From Dermanyssus gallinae (taxonomy: Eukaryota; Arthropoda; Arachnida; Mesostigmata; Dermanyssidae): 64,000 nucleotides of DNA. The position numbers and the translations under genes were made by a program. The stretch is taken from positions 166,501 to 230,500 of the forward strand of contig QVRM01005681.1 in NCBI GenBank assembly GCA_003439945.1. The letters are read 5' to 3'. Below, in pieces: positions 45,234 through 61,180 of the stretch (the stretch's first letter is position 1; each line of letters starts with the position of its first letter). A model generated the notes under the pieces. That model saw only the letters and a program-made list of their open reading frames with translations. It searched no databases and was not told where the DNA came from.

Positions 45234-45512
45234 ATGTCGTATACGCATTTAAATGATTTTGTTTTTACATTTGCTTTAATAGTGGCATTTTTCGGCAAAT
45301 TCTCGAGTCACTCAGAACCGGACCAGAAGCTGATGTCAGAAACGGCGTACCAGCAGTTAGAGATACCGCAAAGCTATGTCAACAATTGGGACTTATCTAA
45401 GGACAAGGCGTATCTAGAAATTATACAACAGTCGATATATTGTGCGCGGCACTGTGCGAATGGAGTGGTACTGGTACTTAAAGCGAATGGAGTGGTACTG
45501 GTACTTAATTAA
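45234..45512 (+). CDS. Hypothetical 92-aa ORF with signal-like N-terminus
   Basis: MSYTHLNDFVFTFALIVAFF resembles a signal peptide or membrane anchor. A hydrophilic segment (SEPDQKLMSETAYQQLEIPQ) follows. The C-terminus is an in-frame duplication, two copies of ANGVVLVL made by a 25-bp DNA repeat with 27-bp period. The protein was not recognised. Chance is the default explanation. Confidence 0.2.
   Translation: MSYTHLNDFVFTFALIVAFFGKFSSHSEPDQKLMSETAYQQLEIPQSYVNNWDLSKDKAYLEIIQQSIYCARHCANGVVLVLKANGVVLVLN
45456..45507. repeat. 25-bp direct duplication with 27-bp period
   Basis: GCGAATGGAGTGGTACTGGT plus ACTTA occurs twice (45456-45480 and 45483-45507), without a mismatch. Confidence 0.92.
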
Positions 45513-46969
45513 TTCATCAGTTCTATAATTAAATATTATAGAATAAACTTACTAACAGTTACGAAGAAGCAGAGCCGGGATTTGCCTGATCGCCAAAGGA
45601 TTTTGCCGTAGTGAGCAGCGATTTGCAGGGCAAAGCGTAATGACAAAGCGTACATGAACGGAACCCCCAAACGGCGTGTCAACGCACCGAAAACGAAAGG
45701 ATCGGGGGTCGCAGAACTCGGTGGTCGCAACCAACAACAAGCTGGATAAGCGCGACTTGCCACTGCTGCTCCACACGCCCACTGCCTCGCCGGTGTGATT
45801 CAATGAGCCCTCCTGTCACAAACAGACAAATAGCAGCCCCAACGGCATCATACGGCTGGCTGCCACCGTAACCCATAGCGTCGGAGAAACTTTGGATCAC
45901 TATCGTCAGACCTCACGATCTTCCTAAATCATCATCATCATCATCACCACCACCACCACCACTACCACTACTACCACTACCACGGCCACCACTATCATGG
46001 ACGTCAAGGACTTCGCCACCACCATCGCCATCAGCATCATCAATCCTGATGCGTTCACATCAAGGACTTCGTCACCACTGCCATCAGCATCATCCGGCCT
46101 GACGGCTCTACCATGCCATGTATCAACCGTATCTTATCGATCAACAACACATCAGGAGGCGCTTTGCAGTTGTGAGCTCGCCGCACTCTCACTCTCCTGT
46201 TTACTACTGCTGTTTTTGTTGATAGAATAGCCAAAACCATGTCCGCCGCCGCTGCCGCCGTAGCCGCTTGCTGAACAGTCGCTACGTGAACGACGCGAAA
46301 TGACTATGGTATCGCGCGTTAGACTCGAGCAGATCTGGCGACAGGTGAGTTCGTGCGTCTCGCGTCCTGTGAGGAACAATACATCGAGAATTAATTTGAG
46401 CTTTAGACGTACTGGTGGAGTGACTGACTGAGTTACTCTCATCTCGCTCACGCTCTACGGCTGTACGAGCCGGCATCGCGACATACGAACAGTTTGCAGC
46501 GAGAGATGCGAACGACGCGAAGCGAAACCATTGTGGCGCTGTATTCGAGTGCTCGTGAACATTCGTAACGCCCGGACGTTCACGTGTTGTTGCGTCGACA
46601 GACCCAGGCGGTTCTGTTCTGTTCCTTTCAGACGGAACGAGAGGACGAACCGACAAGAGGTAACTATGTGCTAATCCAATGCAGTGTGTTGCATAAGCGA
46701 CACGGCCAGCCAGATATATAGACAGATAGACAGATAGATAGATAGATACACAGCCACTGTACGGGTGAAACGCATGCCGCGTTGTGCGCATAGAAGCGCA
46801 TGCTGGAGGGCATTGCCTAGTTGACACACGGAGACGCACATACGATACACCTCCAGCTTTTCGCTCCTCCCCTCCGCCCCCACGTCATCAGGGATTTACG
46901 GGACTAGCGGGGGTGTGTGTGCATTACGTTGTGTTCGTTGGCGTGCTGTATGAATATGAAAATGACCTG

Positions 46970-47207
46970 TTATGCAAACAAAAAGGAACCACAGCAGGAT
47001 GAATTGGTTCGGAGATAGAATAAAGATGCGAGTTTAGGTATAATTACAGAGAGAGAGAGATAGAAAGAGAGGGGTGTGGAGGTAATGCGGAGAAGGAGCA
47101 TGCACTATGGAAGATCGACGGTTCGAAGATAGACATACATATACTTTACCCCCAACGACAGGTCACATGCCTTACAATAGATATACAAACCTCCCACGAG
47201 TCGTCGA

Positions 47208-47241
<34 letters not shown>

Positions 47242-47999
47242 GTGTTCTTACCGAGCCTGAATCATATTCTGAGCGGTATCGACCTTACTGACTGAACTGA
47301 CGAGCAACGGCGCAAATGTTACTGCCGATATGATAACCAACCTGCTCAACATCGAACTGCACGATACAGCTAAATGACAAGTTTTTTGTTAGTAGCCAAG
47401 TGGGTCTTGGCTTACCAGAGCACTTCCCGCGATAATTGCCGCCATACATCAGATTTTCGGCAGGCCTCCTTGACGACCAACCCGGCTACATTGAACTCAT
47501 GTCCATACGAGATCAAGTCAGTTTGATTGAGATTTTTGAAACGTCATCAAAATACATCACATCTCAGAGTGAATGGTGTCATCCCCTTCACACATAAACC
47601 GATGCAGGTGGCTGGGGCACATTAGAGCTCTATGATGCGCCTCAGTGAAAATCGTCGACTACGCCACTAGTCTATTAACGACACACTACCAACATCCCTG
47701 AGGACGGCCAGCCGCTGAACCGAGCAGAGTGCATAACTTCAGCCCAGTGGCCTTTAAGACTTTGAGATTACCGGGCCCTGACTGAAAGACTACTTACTAA
47801 GTTGGGCGAGCGTTTGAAGATAATTACCGGGGACAAGGGAGCCGCATAATCCTTACGCCAGAAACTTTTCTTTACCGTCCAGCGGGGCAACGCAATCTTA
47901 ATTCTAGGATTGCTTACGTAATGGTGCAGATCAGGGTTATTCTAGGCTAAAGGTGAACACGTTAACTTAAACACAATTGTAATTTGAATTGCTATAAAA

Positions 48000-48034
<35 letters not shown>

Positions 48035-48310
48035 TTTATTAACAGCTGCTGAGGCATTTTTAGAGAGGTATTTATTGAGAGCCCTCATAAGTTTGTAAAA
48101 CATGAACATAAACAAGTACAAATGATGACAGATAGAGTATCCGCCAAGCCCTGTTCGCCTACGAAAAGAAAGAGTAAGAGTAATATCAGATCAAATCTCT
48201 TTAACCATATGTCGGGAAACATCAGCTAATCTATTTTTTAGCTTATCGTTGTATATATCTCCAAAACTCTAAACATTTCATTTAAATAGAGTATGCCACA
48301 ATACGATAGG
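46970..48310. other. AT-rich, probably decayed mobile-element DNA
   Basis: (TA)n tracts lie at 47210-47238 and 48002-48031. A plus-strand stretch at 47590-47650 reads RCRWLGHIRAL, reminiscent of the C-terminal W.GH motif of RTE-type LINE proteins, but it is too short to call. Confidence 0.3.
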
Positions 48311-48600
48311 TCATGTTAATATTAAACATAATTAACATAATGTTTTGTTGTCCTGTTGATTCATCGGGAGAGGAAGTGCAGAGATCTTCGTTATAGTGCC
48401 GGAGAACCAACCGAGTGCTATTTAGCGAGCAGAACCGATAAATGCACTGCGTACTATAGTCTTCGTGAAACTCCCTACGAAAACATTCGAGATGATGGAA
48501 GCCGTGTACGATGTACCTGGTATAGACGTGCCGGTCATCGAAGGTCAGTCCGGCCCACAATCAAAGATACTTAAACACGTTCAGCGCTCGCAGAAGAGCT
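48310..48600 (+). repeat. Dispersed repeat X, copy 2
   Basis: Copy 2 is homologous to 35735-36030 (roughly three quarters identical by eye). Its frame is damaged by a 2-bp deletion near 48488. Afterwards it reads MMEAVYDVPGIDVPVIEGQS, parallel to copy 1. It lies next to a minus-strand LINE fragment. Confidence 0.6.
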
Positions 48601-48634
48601 CTACCTATGCCAATCTGCTCAAATTGTCGATCAT

Positions 48635-48890
48635 ATGTCGTAAGCTTTGACGCAGTCAATAAAGACTGCATACGGACGGCCTCCTAGACAAGACACCGTT
48701 CGCTCTACCACAGACCCAAGAACGTAGATTGCGTCGCGGGTCCCCATGCCCTTCTTGGACTCGAACTGGTTCGAAAGCAGGGCATGGTTTGCTACATTTG
48801 CAATCCTTTTAATAATCAGTTTACAGAAGATTTTCTTGAGCGCTCGCCCGAACGCCGCTACCCAGTAGAGATTCTCCTCCAAGATTCGAA
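48635..48890 (-). mobile_element. LINE reverse-transcriptase fragment (RTE-like)
   Basis: The minus strand encodes an uninterrupted RT palm/finger segment: ALKKIFCKLIIKRIANVANH, then QFESKKGMGTRDAIYVL, and FIDCVKAYDI, the F(I/V)D..KAYD block holding the first catalytic aspartate. The frame stops right after this block, so the YxDD part is missing. This belongs to a different LINE type from the 27.6-30.4 kb copies. Confidence 0.85.
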
Positions 48891-48964
48891 CTTTGCATCT
48901 TTAAAGCGCATCAATTCGACAATTTGTCGGTTCTATTTTACCGTGTGAGCAGCACATGTATGTA

Positions 48965-49000
<36 letters not shown>

Positions 49001-49004
49001 ACCC

Positions 49005-51180
49005 GGAAGTTTCGTGTAAATTATGTAATTGAGCTGTAAAGATGTGCAAGTAAGCCAAGAGTTATATTATTCGTGCGCAAATCATTTTCCTGGCGATGGC
49101 TGTGGGCTACCACAAGTCATTTCGTATCACTCTTTTTACCGTCATCTAAAAGGACAACCACGCAATTTTAGACATGTCGAAGTAGATAAAATATAGTATC
49201 GCCGGCTACGCATGTTGTTGCCGTGTTTGTTGGCAGCGATACCTTTTGGCTAGTGGCACTGAAAGTGCACCCGTTTACAAACTAACGCCTTTTATTAATA
49301 GTGCATTTTAGATTGCATTGAAAGGCCATTTCTGAAACTGTGTATCGCTACTTTCTCGTAAGATCGTATTCGTGTGGGATCGTTTACTGCCTATGGTAAA
49401 GACGACGCCTAAACGAATTACACCCAACTGCCGCCGAGAAAAATCGGGAATGAACTCGTTAATTATCGTTAGACAAACGCGTGTTATCTGCGCATGTTTT
49501 TCTCGCGTCGTCTTATCTTGTTGTTGTTGCTGTTGCTGTTGTTGTTGCTACTGTTGTTGTTGCTGTTGTTCGTACTGCGATCATTTTTGCTCTGTTAGTG
49601 TTGTCCCCATTGTTGGTCCAGAAAGTATCCGTTTCGACGTCAATGACGTCGTCAACTTCGTCGTCTTCGTCTGAAGCAAAGGAAAGTTGCGTCTCTAGCA
49701 AGCGGTGCACCATATTCTGCCCTGGGCAATCTTGTTGCTGCCGTCCAGAATTCTCCATGAGCTGTGTGTTTTTAACAACTGCGCTCTCAGCATTGGCTTG
49801 GGTACCCCCTGTTCCCTCACTTTCATTTGTCCTCTTTATCTCATTTTGCCCCTCGTACTTACTTTTGCTCTTACTCCCTTTTTCACCCCCCCCCCCTCTC
49901 TCCCGGATACGGGACTCAGTTACTATTTTTCGCCTGGTGCTTGGCCGGCGCGCACAGCTTCTATGGTGGCGATTGGCTACACAGTCAGCCATTCAGTCGG
50001 ACGCACAGACAGCGTGTAGGCCAAGTCCCTAGTTTGTTGTTTGCCTAGCAAGCTTAGTAGCTACTCATGAAACTAGCACGGATCTTCCAGCCACAGTTTT
50101 CTTCTAGCTTTGGTAGCCACTTGATGCCGTGCAGAGGAAAAGTCGTCGCATATGTCGATCGCATGATATCGTGTCCGAACTACCCCCGAGACAAGCCCAT
50201 CTCCAGCAGAAATCGTCTTCAGTTTGCTTTAAAAGTTTAGCCACGGAATAGCGAGCGACCTCAGGTGCAGTGACGGCACCTCAGGTCCCTTGATGGCTTC
50301 CGCCAAAAATGAAATCACCGGCATATGCTGACGATCTAAAAAATGTTCAGGTCTAGAAAAGCGGCCTTGAACTATTGAAGAGACGAGCTTAAGAAGCACT
50401 GGCTGGGATACAGAAGTCCTAAACTCAGGGGGCGGCGCTGTGTAAGACGCAACTCATGGCGAGTCTCTGCAAAGAGAAAGCCTAAAGAATCGCCAGTACT
50501 TGCCTCTGCGGTGCCGACCGTCGCGGGTGCCTCTTTGTAAAGTTCGAAAGCCGAGGAACGGGTTAGCTATTGAAGCACTAATTATATTGTTTCAATATTA
50601 ATTGATTAATATATTGACAACGTGGTTTATTATCGGAACTGCATCATACAGTGCTGGAGTTCTCACAAACATAATGTGATATAAAGGTGATATGTAATAA
50701 TAGAGTAATATAATAAAAATGACATACACCAACGATCGTAAGTAACATCACAAGTCACAGTAGTGTGAAAGCATTCAATAGTATGTCGCACCTCGCCTAA
50801 GATGCGACGACACCGCACACTGGACAGGTAGCGGGAGGAGTGAAACTGACTGGATGCCAGATTGGGTATTTGTGCCCTCACTGAAAGAACTGACCCCAGA
50901 CAAACATCGGTATAAACGGTGGTAGGCTTTTCGATCGGCCCATTAAGGTGCTTGCAGACGTACCTGCACAGTATAGGCAATGTTCTCATACCCACTTGCG
51001 GGATCCACTGCGGGACTTGGGTGCGCGAAAGACTGTCGCCTAGTCACGTTGTCGCACACTGCCTGTCTAGCTCGGGGGCCACCTAACGACGTAGGCTTCT
51101 GCCAGGATATATATACAATAGCATCCAGCTAGAAGAAACCCAACCTAGCCTTTCATCCGAACGAATCTACTCTTATTAAC
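49005..51180. other. Mixed stretch, no supported gene
   Basis: 49500-49570 is a GTT/CTG repeat. 50050-50560 has decayed ORF fragments without recognisable motifs. 50580-51180 is AT-rich. The only item worth noting is the minus-strand frame 49513-49992, listed separately. Confidence 0.35.
49513..49992 (-). CDS. Candidate acidic protein exon, unproven
   Basis: The 159-codon minus-strand frame has non-repetitive hydrophilic segments: a basic N-terminus (RRPSTRRKIVTESRIRE), NMVHRLLETQLSFASDED, an acidic run EVDDVIDVETDTFW, and a Thr-rich end encoded by a CAA repeat. The opposite strand is also open but hydrophobic. No family was recognised. A possible acceptor (AAAACACACAG) precedes the central part, but no matching donor was found. 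Confidence 0.22.
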   Translation of the reverse strand: MADCVANRHHRSCARRPSTRRKIVTESRIRERGGGGEKGSKSKSKYEGQNEIKRTNESEGTGGTQANAESAVVKNTQLMENSGRQQQDCPGQNMVHRLLETQLSFASDEDDEVDDVIDVETDTFWTNNGDNTNRAKMIAVRTTATTTVATTTATATTTR

Positions 51181-51357
51181 CGAGCAAGATGGTTTAGTGG
51201 CAAAGCCTTCGCCTTGTATTTGGGAGGACTGGTTTCGAGACTCAGACCGGCCACTCTTAAATTGGTTTGCATGGTTTCCAATTTAGACAAGATAAATGCC
51301 GGAGTGGATTAACAATAAGCCATGACATGAAAAGAACCGTACACGGGCATTAGCCTT
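51181..51357 (+). mobile_element. SINE family 2 (tRNA-derived)
   Basis: The tRNA-like head has A-box GATGGTTTAGTGG and a B-box-like GGTTTCGAGACTC. The body contains AAATTGGTTTGCATGGTTTC and CGTACACGGGCATTAGC, matching 61853-62083. The (TTA)n tail is absent; the element runs into CAACAAC. Confidence 0.85.
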
Positions 51358-51999
51358 ACGGAAAATCTCAACAACAAAAAAATACTACTTACTAGTAGTG
51401 TTTCTACTGCTGCTACAGCTACTGTTACTTATCCTATTCATACACGATACTACATAGAAGCAAGCAGCACTATGCAAATCACATTTACACAGTTAAAACC
51501 TACATCATTACGTATTTGCGTACACGCGTCGTACAGGGAACCAGCCACGTTTGACATAGTCACAGATAGACCAGACTCAGAACAGATCATGAGCGAGTGC
51601 TGCTAAATCGTTGCTAACATTTCCGTTGCGACCTGTCCCACGCCGCCAGTTCGACTATGATCATGACGACAAAGGCCAGACGAATCATCGGTCATCGTCA
51701 ATCACCTGTGCAAAACTGCAAACCCGCTTGTGCTGATAATTACAAGCTACAACGCTCACATATATATATATATATATATATATATGTCCCTAGTCATCCC
51801 AATGATAATAGTCATACATACCATTGCGCCAACTGATGTATTCCTCACATGCCTGCTTACATTCACATATTTGTTCCTAATGCATCTCGGTCACACAATG
51901 CATAACTAACCTGGAGAATTTCCTCACAAAAGTGTGTTATGGACTTTTCCAAGAAAGGCAGCTTTAAACAGACAGCAGACGGTAGGCGAAAGAGGGTCT

Positions 52000-52620
52000 G
52001 CTAATTTCATCAAAAACGAAGGATGCCACAAACGTGGTAACGCGACAAGAAAAGCGGCTGGCCGCCGCAGTGAGGCGAGAGAAGTTTTCCGATGGAATCT
52101 CATTTCTCATCATTTTGAATGTAACCAGGGCAACACGCACGTATAATACATTTCATTAACCGAAAGCAGTTCGTACGCGATAAGCAGATTCGCTACAGAA
52201 TCTCTGGGGCTTTTGCCGAACATAGCCCTGAAAGCAGCCAAATGGCACTGCCATTTTACGGGGCGGTTTGCCAATTTGCAGGATTACCAATACAAACTGT
52301 AGTTAAACCGTGAATACGTGAAGTGTTTAAATGACTGCCATGCGCTTTTCGGCAATATCTTTCGGCGTTTCCGACCATACTGTTTAGTACAGAGGAGCAT
52401 GTTTAGGGCAAGGATGTATGGCCGCCGAACAGTCTCGATTTAAATCCGTTGAACTACTATGTATGGGGCGTGACTGAACGAGAGTCTAGCAAGTCTCGAC
52501 AAGCTAACGTAGCCTCGCTTACTGCCTTTAACAAGAGAGGGATTCAATTCAATTCAAAAGCACCTTTTAGAATTAACGATTTAGATAGGGACATTTGTAT
52601 GTGCTTTCGAGCCCAAATTG
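52000..52620 (+). mobile_element. Decayed Tc1/mariner-superfamily transposase
   Basis: At 52410-52500 the frame reads WPPNSLDLNPLNYYVWG, the segment around the third catalytic acidic residue of mariner-like transposases (usual form WPP.SPDLNPLDY..WG). Upstream, 52020-52110 reads an Arg/Lys-rich peptide compatible with an earlier part, but stops interrupt it. Terminal repeats were not located. It is inactive. Confidence 0.75.
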
Positions 52621-53165
52621 TCAAAGTGATCAGCGTAAGCGAAGGTTGTATTTAATAAAAATGTCTTCTACGAAAGAAAGACAGGTTCAGTACGTCCGTG
52701 CCGCTGTGACCGACCACGTGGGATAATGTCTGGTAAAAAAATGTTCGGCGATGTGCCCAACAACTGGGCACACTTGTATTTTGAGGTCGGCATCGCTAAA
52801 AAATGCAGCTGACGCAAAAGCCCAAGCCTACGGACTATCAGTAGCGGCCTAACTTCGCTAACTGGGCCTCCAAATAATGCAGCGTGATGCCTATCTTGTA
52901 TATAAAATGATGTTTTCAGAAAAAAAAGCCATTTTGATCTTAACGAGGTGTGAATGTGAGTAAACAAAACTGTCGCAACCGAGAAAACTAACCAGAGAAA
53001 AGGCAGAGCCGTGCTAAGGCCAAACGCTTACTAGGTTAAAGTCTAGAGACAAAAACCTTCAGAAGTTCGCAATTTGAGGGAACAGGTGCAAGCGAGCTGA
53101 GAGGCTGAATGAGGATGTTCATAACAGTCTTTGGTTCGAGGGTTGCAGCAAACTAACGCTGAGAG

Positions 53166-53167
<2 letters not shown>

Positions 53168-53264
<97 letters not shown>

Positions 53265-53265
53265 T
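53168..53265. repeat. (TA)n tract, left of the TIR element
   Basis: About 98 bp of TA, with one GTATA interruption, end 1-2 bp before the TIR element. Its counterpart on the other side is 53903-53932. Confidence 0.95.
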
Positions 53266-53268
53266 GTA

Positions 53269-53898
53269 CAGGGTGCTGCAGAATTTTTTTTATAATAGAA
53301 ATAGGAAATTGTAGAGCTCGTTAAAGCAAATATTTTTTCCAATGGAACATGGTCTCGGAGTGAGAGCGAAATTACTACAATTTGTGACACTAGTGTTTTT
53401 GCCCGACATAGGAACATAAAAAGTGCTGTTACGAGACAACCAGTCCCCCTAGACAGAAACTAAATATAAGGGCGTATAAGGGCGGTCAGAAGATGCGACA
53501 CGGTCGTTTAAAAGAGAATTCGTCAAAAATGAAGTTCTTTATTAGCTTTTACGCCAAATACTTCAGAATCATAACCCTACGACCACCCACGTGCTAACAT
53601 ATTCAGCAAATGCATTTCATGATCATTTTGGTACCAAACTTATGGCAATGCGAGCTGTGGTTGTGGAGTAATTACGATTTTTCGGAGGGCATGTCCAGAT
53701 TAAGTGCATGAAAAATGACGCGCTGCGGCTGTCGCGCGACACGTCGGCGGTAGTGAACGTCGCCACAGTCATTTTACGCTCTCACTCCGAAACAAGACTT
53801 CTCAGAGACCATGTTCCATTAAAAAATATTTGCTTATACGAGCTCTACAATTTTTATATTCTACTTTAAAACATTTCTGCAACACCTCTGCAACACCC

Positions 53899-53900
<2 letters not shown>
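53269..53900. mobile_element. 632-bp non-autonomous TIR element inserted at TA
   Basis: The ends CAGGGTG...CACCCTG are flanked by TA on both sides, the target-site duplication of Tc1/mariner elements. The terminal inverted repeats extend at least 110 bp. Both arms carry TTGTAGAGCTCGT, GCAAATATTTTTT, AATGGAACATGGTCTC and CGGAGTGAGAGCG or their complements. The interior has no transposase frame. It is a MITE-like or internally deleted element. Confidence 0.9.
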
Positions 53901-53931
<31 letters not shown>

Positions 53932-54019
53932 CGTACTTCTCATAAAAGCCTAACGAATTAACAAGCAACCAAAAAACCCTAGACAATTTACAACACTACG
54001 GGAGTTTTTCAAACTTTAG

Positions 54020-54220
54020 AGAAAGGAATCCAAAGGAGTCAAATTGTAAAACCTAGGCGGCCAATTTTGGTTGCCCAAATGAAATGATCAAAAACTGCGT
54101 TATCGTGTTCCAACACCGCTTACAGCTGACGGTTTGTGCATTCCCAGCGGCGTCTTTAAAGCAAAGTGATCCAATGATGCCTCCAGCAAAAAATGCACGC
54201 CAAAGAAAGAGACGTATATA
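54020..54220 (-). mobile_element. Second Tc1/mariner-type transposase fragment
   Basis: The minus strand reads VWRAFFAGGIIGSLCFKDAA and then a Trp-Asn-Thr/Gln-Phe-Leu block. The first matches the (V/F)W.G...GGIIGP(Y/F)FFE segment of arthropod mariner-like transposases. Shortly after, RPPRFYNLTPLDSFLW-like sequence appears in another frame, corresponding to PPRSCDLTPLDYFLWG. The segment between them, carrying the second catalytic aspartate, is deleted. Confidence 0.7.
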
Positions 54221-54339
54221 TTCTTATGAAACCCATATGGTTATGAGAGGGCCGTGTAATCTGTAAAACGTGTATTCCGCGGTTCAAACATACATTGGAC
54301 TTGGCTCAAGGCTCGGCTTACTCTGCTATTCAAGGGCTA

Positions 54340-54960
54340 GAACGGCGGCAACGTGGATGACCCTATCCTCTACCGGGGTATCCCGTCGGAGCCCACTCTT
54401 AAATTATTTTCACTAAATGGATTATTTCGATGGAGTTTCCAAGCCCTATCGGGCGTATTTTGCCTCTATGCACACAGACGTGAGAGATTTTCGAAGAGTG
54501 TTGGGCATATAATTGTACTAATGTTGAGCTTAGCAGCCTAGAGCCTTAGCAGTGTATGGGGCCAACTTTCAGTTTCATTGTTTGCGCAGCTATAATTAGG
54601 TGCTTTACAACATATATGTAGCGCGTTTTTTGCTTGCCGCGAGTGGCAAGAAACCGTTTTATATACCCGCTAGTTGGTTGTGGTCCGGCAATGTAAACAA
54701 TCCGAGCCAGGCTTAGATCACTTATTACAGGACCACTTAGTTCAATTTTTGTTGGGGTGGCAGGAAAAGATAACTAAGGCCCCGGCAGGTAGCGCAGTTA
54801 TATATGTAGCTCGCCAGGGAGCTTTTGAATGGAAGAGATTTGATTCATATTAATTTTGATCGGTTCTGTTTTTAGAAATTTTTAGGCGAGTGATTTTGCT
54901 ATGTGGTAATAAAGTTAAGTAGGGTCTCACTAAACTCCAAGCTAGCCTAGCTCTATTGGT
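54340..54960. other. Unidentified sequence between mobile elements
   Basis: A 62-codon ORF at 54353-54541 has no recognised motif. The rest is AT-rich, with no further repeat identified. Confidence 0.3.
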
Positions 54961-55298
54961 GTGCCTGCGTGGTCTAGGGGACTAGTGCGCTAGTCATGGT
55001 TGTCATCTACCGCTGTGGATCGTTGGGTCCACGTTTTCCATGGCAGAGTATCGCCGGTTCGATCCCTGTTGTTGATCGAATTTTCTTTGAGCGATGCTCA
55101 TTGAGAATAGATGATAAACCATACCGCTGAAAGTCAGCGGCCATGCTGCCACAAGGACAGTTGGGGAACCCTAAATATCCTAACATGTCCGGCCCTTGGT
55201 GCATTGAAGATATACCTTAGGTTAAGTTCCAAGCCCGTAGGGGACGGATGATAGTATAGAATTAAAAACGACCTCCTTAAAAATGTTTTTAATTCTAG
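54961..55298 (+). mobile_element. SINE family 3, copy with enlarged tRNA-like head
   Basis: Copy 2 matches 10511-10813 throughout, but between CATCTACCG and the B-box GGTTCGATCCC it has about 33 more bases (CTGTGGATCGTTGGGTCCAC and following). The A-to-B-box spacing is therefore much longer here. The 3' end is TTTTTAATTCTAG as in the other copy. Confidence 0.88.
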
Positions 55299-55589
55299 CC
55301 AAGCTCTCTTGCCTATGGTCTCGTAGCTACTGTATATACACGTGGTATATAAAGTGACCAAAGTGACTACCAAGTTCGGCACTTCACTGCAATGCGCGGA
55401 CTTCTTAATGCGCACTGCGCATGGGACCGTCACGTACCACGCTAAGAATTTCCTCTATGTTCCAAATGAGATGGGGTCTTCATCAGGCTTCAATTTATGC
55501 CGATGTCTCATCGTAAGGCCATTCTCGCTTGATAGGGAGGTTTACATACAGGTGTTCCCTTGCAAATCTATGTTTAGACTTTCATTTAG

Positions 55590-55770
55590 TGCAGGTTTCC
55601 ATTTTCGCCGTAGGCAATTAGTTCTTCTGGGAAATGACGTGGGTGATTCTCGTATGGTCTCGTACGATCCGAGGGTGTGCCCCTATACGCAGAGTACTGC
55701 TTGTGGGTGCATGTTTATCAGTCGTGGACAATTCTTTAGAGGAGCCTCTGTAGAAGAGAGACGAATTCCT
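55590..55770 (-). mobile_element. Probable diverged LINE fragment
   Basis: On the minus strand GTCCACGACTGATAAACATG and neighbouring sequence align with the post-RT region of LINE copy B (around 28985-29015). The similarity continues with TGAAGAA/AGAAGAA...AT.GCCTACG blocks. Translation gives PRLINMHPQAVLCV against PRLTSMHLQAALRI. Similarity is moderate, so this is a tentative call. It implies that the 183-codon plus-strand ORF here is antisense. Confidence 0.45.
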
Positions 55771-56112
55771 GACAACATTTGTGGAATCCTGCACGAAGCC
55801 GCAGGAGCGCCTAGAATCTCTGGATTATTTGGATATGCCTTCGTTATACCAGGGAGTCTGCCCGTTATAATTATAGGTATTTTTATAATGTAATTTTATA
55901 TTTCCACCTCACTGAACATTTTACACAATTTTGTTCGCTGTGTGCGAACGTTGGTATTTCTTGCCTTCAACCTAGACTCAAATTTTAAGGCTTTAAGTAT
56001 TGCTCTCGCGCCAGTTGTGTAGTGATGCTGGCTAGTGCCGGTAAGTTGACGGGCTAGCTTCTAGCAAGCGATTCGACTATACGCGTACGCATCTATATAC
56101 ATGCTTGAGCGT

Positions 56113-56127
56113 ATATATATATATATA

Positions 56128-56190
<63 letters not shown>

Positions 56191-56206
56191 ATATATATAT
56201 ATATAT
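56113..56206. repeat. (TA)n tract adjoining a LINE 3' end
   Basis: About 94 bp of TA with CTA interruptions directly follow (minus-strand sense) the 3' end of the LINE copy at 56214-56556. Confidence 0.93.
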
Positions 56207-56213
56207 GTATATG

Positions 56214-61180
<4,967 letters not shown>

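Larger units (their letters stand above)
42050..46960. other. GC-richer, microsatellite-rich block 4
   Basis: The block has CAC, CAA, ATC, GTC, GAA, CTA and GGC repeats, and several overlapping ORFs on both strands. Apart from the candidates listed separately (44231-44821 and 45234-45512) nothing could be supported. 46715-46750 has GATA repeats. Confidence 0.35.

Noticed and set aside
45679..45900. Minus-strand frame reading DAMGYGGSQPYDAVGAA
   Set aside because: It looks protein-like for about 50 residues, but no acceptor, donor or family could be assigned; too little to call.
46282..46839. 185-codon minus-strand ORF
   Set aside because: It includes a GATA-repeat-encoded Tyr/Leu/Ser stretch, and the remainder has no recognisable domain or conserved pattern.
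51181..51260. tRNA gene
   Set aside because: The tRNA-like boxes belong to SINE family 2, since the following body is shared with 61853-62083 and the tRNA fold is incomplete. The same holds for the heads at 10511, 14378, 17588 and 54961.
55342..55893. 183-codon plus-strand ORF as a new gene
   Set aside because: The minus strand of the same DNA resembles part of the LINE at 28.9 kb, so the frame is probably antisense to a decayed element.
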